The notes under the pieces were generated by a model. It ran no database searches and was not told the DNA's origin. It worked only from the letters and a program-made list of their open reading frames with translations. A stretch of DNA of 14,024 bases from SIG603 sp964370405 (GTDB lineage: Bacteria > Bacillota > Clostridia > Oscillospirales > Acutalibacteraceae): NCBI GenBank assembly GCA_964370405.1, contig CAYJJB010000051.1, forward strand, positions 1 through 14,024, read 5' to 3'. Below are positions 12,316 to 14,024 of the stretch, piece by piece (within the stretch, counting starts at the first letter, position 1; every line of letters starts with the position of its first letter). A program made the translations under genes and the position numbers.

Positions 12316-14024
12316 TTATGAAACATCTAAGTTATCTAAATATAAACTTCCGTTTTCTGCTATATAATCTTTTCTTCCTTGTAGATTATCGCCCAAAAGC
12401 AAGTCGAATGTATTTGCAGTTTCTATAACATCGCCTGCTGTAACTTTTATAAGCCTTCTTGTTTTTGGGTTCATAGTTGTAAGGTTCATCATTTCAGGCT
12501 CATTTTCACCAAGTCCTTTTGAGCGCTGAATAGTGTACTTTTCTTTTCCAATTTTTTCTATAAAATCTTCTTTTTCTTTTTCCGTATAGGCAAAATAGGT
12601 GTTGTTTTTTGAATTTATCTCATAAAGTGGAGATTCCGCAATAAACACCTTTCCCTCATCTATTAACGCAGGAGTTAGCCTGTAAATCATTGTAAGAAGC
12701 AGGGTTCTGATTTGAAAGCCGTCGTAATCTGCATCTGTACAAAGTATAACCTTGCTCCACCTTAGGCTGTCCATGTCAAAAGATGACAGGTTTTTATTTG
12801 ATTTAGACTTTACTTGAACGCCACAGCCTAAAACTTTCATTAAATCTACTATAATATCGCTTTTAAATATCTTGTCGTAATTTGCCTTTAAGCAGTTGAG
12901 TATTTTACCTCTTATCGGCATAATTCCTTGAAAATCTGGGTTTCTTGCCTGTTTACAAGCACCTAGCGCCGAGTCACCCTCAACTATGAATATCTCACGC
13001 TCCTCAACTTTTTTAGAGCGACAGTCGACAAATTTTGCTACTCTTCCTGTGATATCCATTTTTCCAGTAAGCTTGGTTTTTATATTAATTCTTGTCTTTT
13101 CAGCATCTTCACGACTTCTTTTGTTTATTAAAACTTGCGAGGCAATTTTTTCGGCATCCATAGGATTTTCTAAGAAATACACCTCTAAATTATGCCTTAG
13201 CATCTCAACCATTGCTTCTTGTATACCTTTATTGTTTATCGCCTTTTTAGTTTGGTTTTCATAAGAAGTTTGGGTTGAAAACGAAGAAATTATGACGATT
13301 AGGCAGTCGTCAACATCTTGGTAATTTATCTTGTTTTCAGATTTTGTGTATTTATTATTTTGCTTTAAATAATTATCAATTTGATAAACAAAGGCATTTC
13401 TTACAGCCTTGTCGGGTGCACCGCCGTATTCAAGCCAGCTTGAGTTGTGGTAGTACTCTGTGGTGTTTACTTTATTTGAAAAAGACATTGCAACATTAAT
13501 TTTCACATTATATAAATCCATATCCGCACGGTCTTTTACTTTTTTCTCACTACTCCAAAACTGCACAGGTATAATGCTGTCTTCTCCACAAAGCTCTTTT
13601 GCATGGTCTAAAATACCGTTTTTATAGCAAAAATCCGTGGTTTCAAATTTGTTTCCTACTTGATCTCTAAAATGAAAAATTACTCCATCATTTACAATAG
13701 CTTGTCTTTTTAATGTGTCTTTATAATAATCTATAGGTATCGCTATTTCTGTAAACACGTCCAAATCAGGCTTCCAACGTATTTTGGAGCCTGTATCTTT
13801 TTTATTATAGGGTTCTTTTTTCATCTCCCCTACTATTTCACCTTTTTCAAAATGCAAGGTATATCTATAACCGTCACGTCTTATATCGACATCCATATAC
13901 TCTGAGGCATACTGTGTAGCGCAAAGACCTAAGCCGTTAAGTCCCAAAGAATATTCGTAGTTTTGACCCGAGTTATTATTATATTTACCACCTGCGTAAA
14001 GCTCGCAAAAAACAAGCTCCCAGT
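12316..14024 (-). CDS. parE: Type IIA DNA topoisomerase subunit B, ParE-like (5' end outside window)
   Basis: Open from the right window edge to TAA at 12316-12318, giving 568 visible residues; roughly the first 100 residues are missing. Visible order: the end of the GHKL ATPase domain with CELYAGGKYNNN and YSLGLNGLG (counterpart of the GyrB GGLHGVG loop), the transducer domain, and the TOPRIM domain with VEGDSALGACKQARNP, FQGIMPIRGKILNC and LCTDADYDGFQIRTLLLT, ending with RSKGLGENEPEMMNLTTMNP. The metal-binding acidic residues of EGDSA and DADYDG are kept, so DNA cleavage chemistry should work. Several otherwise nearly invariant residues differ (GLNG for GLHG, FQIRTLL for SHIRTLL), placing it in a divergent branch. 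A TTG at 13947 begins an internal open stretch, but homology continues upstream (WELVFCELYAGG), so it is not the start. Pairs with the downstream parC. Confidence 0.9.
   Translation of the reverse strand, partial: WELVFCELYAGGKYNNNSGQNYEYSLGLNGLGLCATQYASEYMDVDIRRDGYRYTLHFEKGEIVGEMKKEPYNKKDTGSKIRWKPDLDVFTEIAIPIDYYKDTLKRQAIVNDGVIFHFRDQVGNKFETTDFCYKNGILDHAKELCGEDSIIPVQFWSSEKKVKDRADMDLYNVKINVAMSFSNKVNTTEYYHNSSWLEYGGAPDKAVRNAFVYQIDNYLKQNNKYTKSENKINYQDVDDCLIVIISSFSTQTSYENQTKKAINNKGIQEAMVEMLRHNLEVYFLENPMDAEKIASQVLINKRSREDAEKTRINIKTKLTGKMDITGRVAKFVDCRSKKVEEREIFIVEGDSALGACKQARNPDFQGIMPIRGKILNCLKANYDKIFKSDIIVDLMKVLGCGVQVKSKSNKNLSSFDMDSLRWSKVILCTDADYDGFQIRTLLLTMIYRLTPALIDEGKVFIAESPLYEINSKNNTYFAYTEKEKEDFIEKIGKEKYTIQRSKGLGENEPEMMNLTTMNPKTRRLIKVTAGDVIETANTFDLLLGDNLQGRKDYIAENGSLYLDNLDVS

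Noticed and set aside
12161..12367. Plus-strand 68-codon open frame over the parE-parC gap
   Set aside because: It runs through the hairpin repeats and into the 3' end of parE; its sequence is explained by the repeat element, and no promoter or ribosome binding site is visible.
9897..14024. Assignment as gyrA/gyrB
   Set aside because: No GyrA-box motif is visible in the C-terminal blades of subunit A, its length is ParC-like, and the B subunit is of the divergent ParE-like type. A tree would be needed for certainty.

Overview
The window looks like a housekeeping stretch from an AT-rich, low-GC Gram-positive anaerobe, most likely a member of Clostridia. The reasons are the AT-rich codon choice, strong GGAGG-type ribosome binding sites, use of TTG and GTG starts, the pyrH-frr-uppS-cdsA order, a split ThrE-type exporter, M42 aminopeptidases, a YnbB-type C-S lyase, and a divergent clostridial-style ParE/ParC pair. 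A genus cannot be named from the sequence alone.

Layout. 1-2437 (minus): pyrH, frr, uppS and the 5' part of cdsA form one operon (UMP kinase, ribosome recycling, undecaprenyl diphosphate synthesis, CDP-diacylglycerol synthesis). A good promoter sits just upstream of pyrH. 2438-2649: divergent intergenic region with promoters in both directions. 2650-5657 (plus): a two-subunit ThrE-family exporter, an RluA-family 23S rRNA pseudouridine synthase with a TTG start, and a seven-helix Bax inhibitor-1/YccA-type membrane protein, closed by a strong hairpin at 5664-5692. 5693-5790: a short repeat-like element. 5791-9080 (minus): a tightly coupled three-gene operon of two different M42 metallo-aminopeptidases followed by a PLP-dependent methionine gamma-lyase-family protein. 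9150-9398 (minus): monocistronic secG with its own promoter and terminator.

9399-9896: a 498-base region without a recognisable protein gene, but densely structured. It holds the secG promoter, a divergent sigma-A-like promoter facing a roughly 100-nt sequence that folds as a three-way junction, two near-identical 33-bp direct repeats, a perfect 13-bp hairpin, a 16-bp stem with adjacent wobble pairs, and a strong terminator. 9897-14024 (minus): parC and the 3' part of parE, separated by 193 bp that contain a second copy of the repeat-like element at 5712-5780.

Almost all coding content is ordinary core metabolism and information processing. I found no defence system, mobile element with a transposase, CRISPR array or biosynthetic cluster. 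The least explained material is non-coding: 9488-9896 (candidate structured RNA plus repeats) and the modular hairpin element shared by 5712-5780 and 12240-12312. The most notable coding observations are the divergent active-site motifs of the ParE protein and a glycine at the quinolone-contact serine position of the ParC protein.
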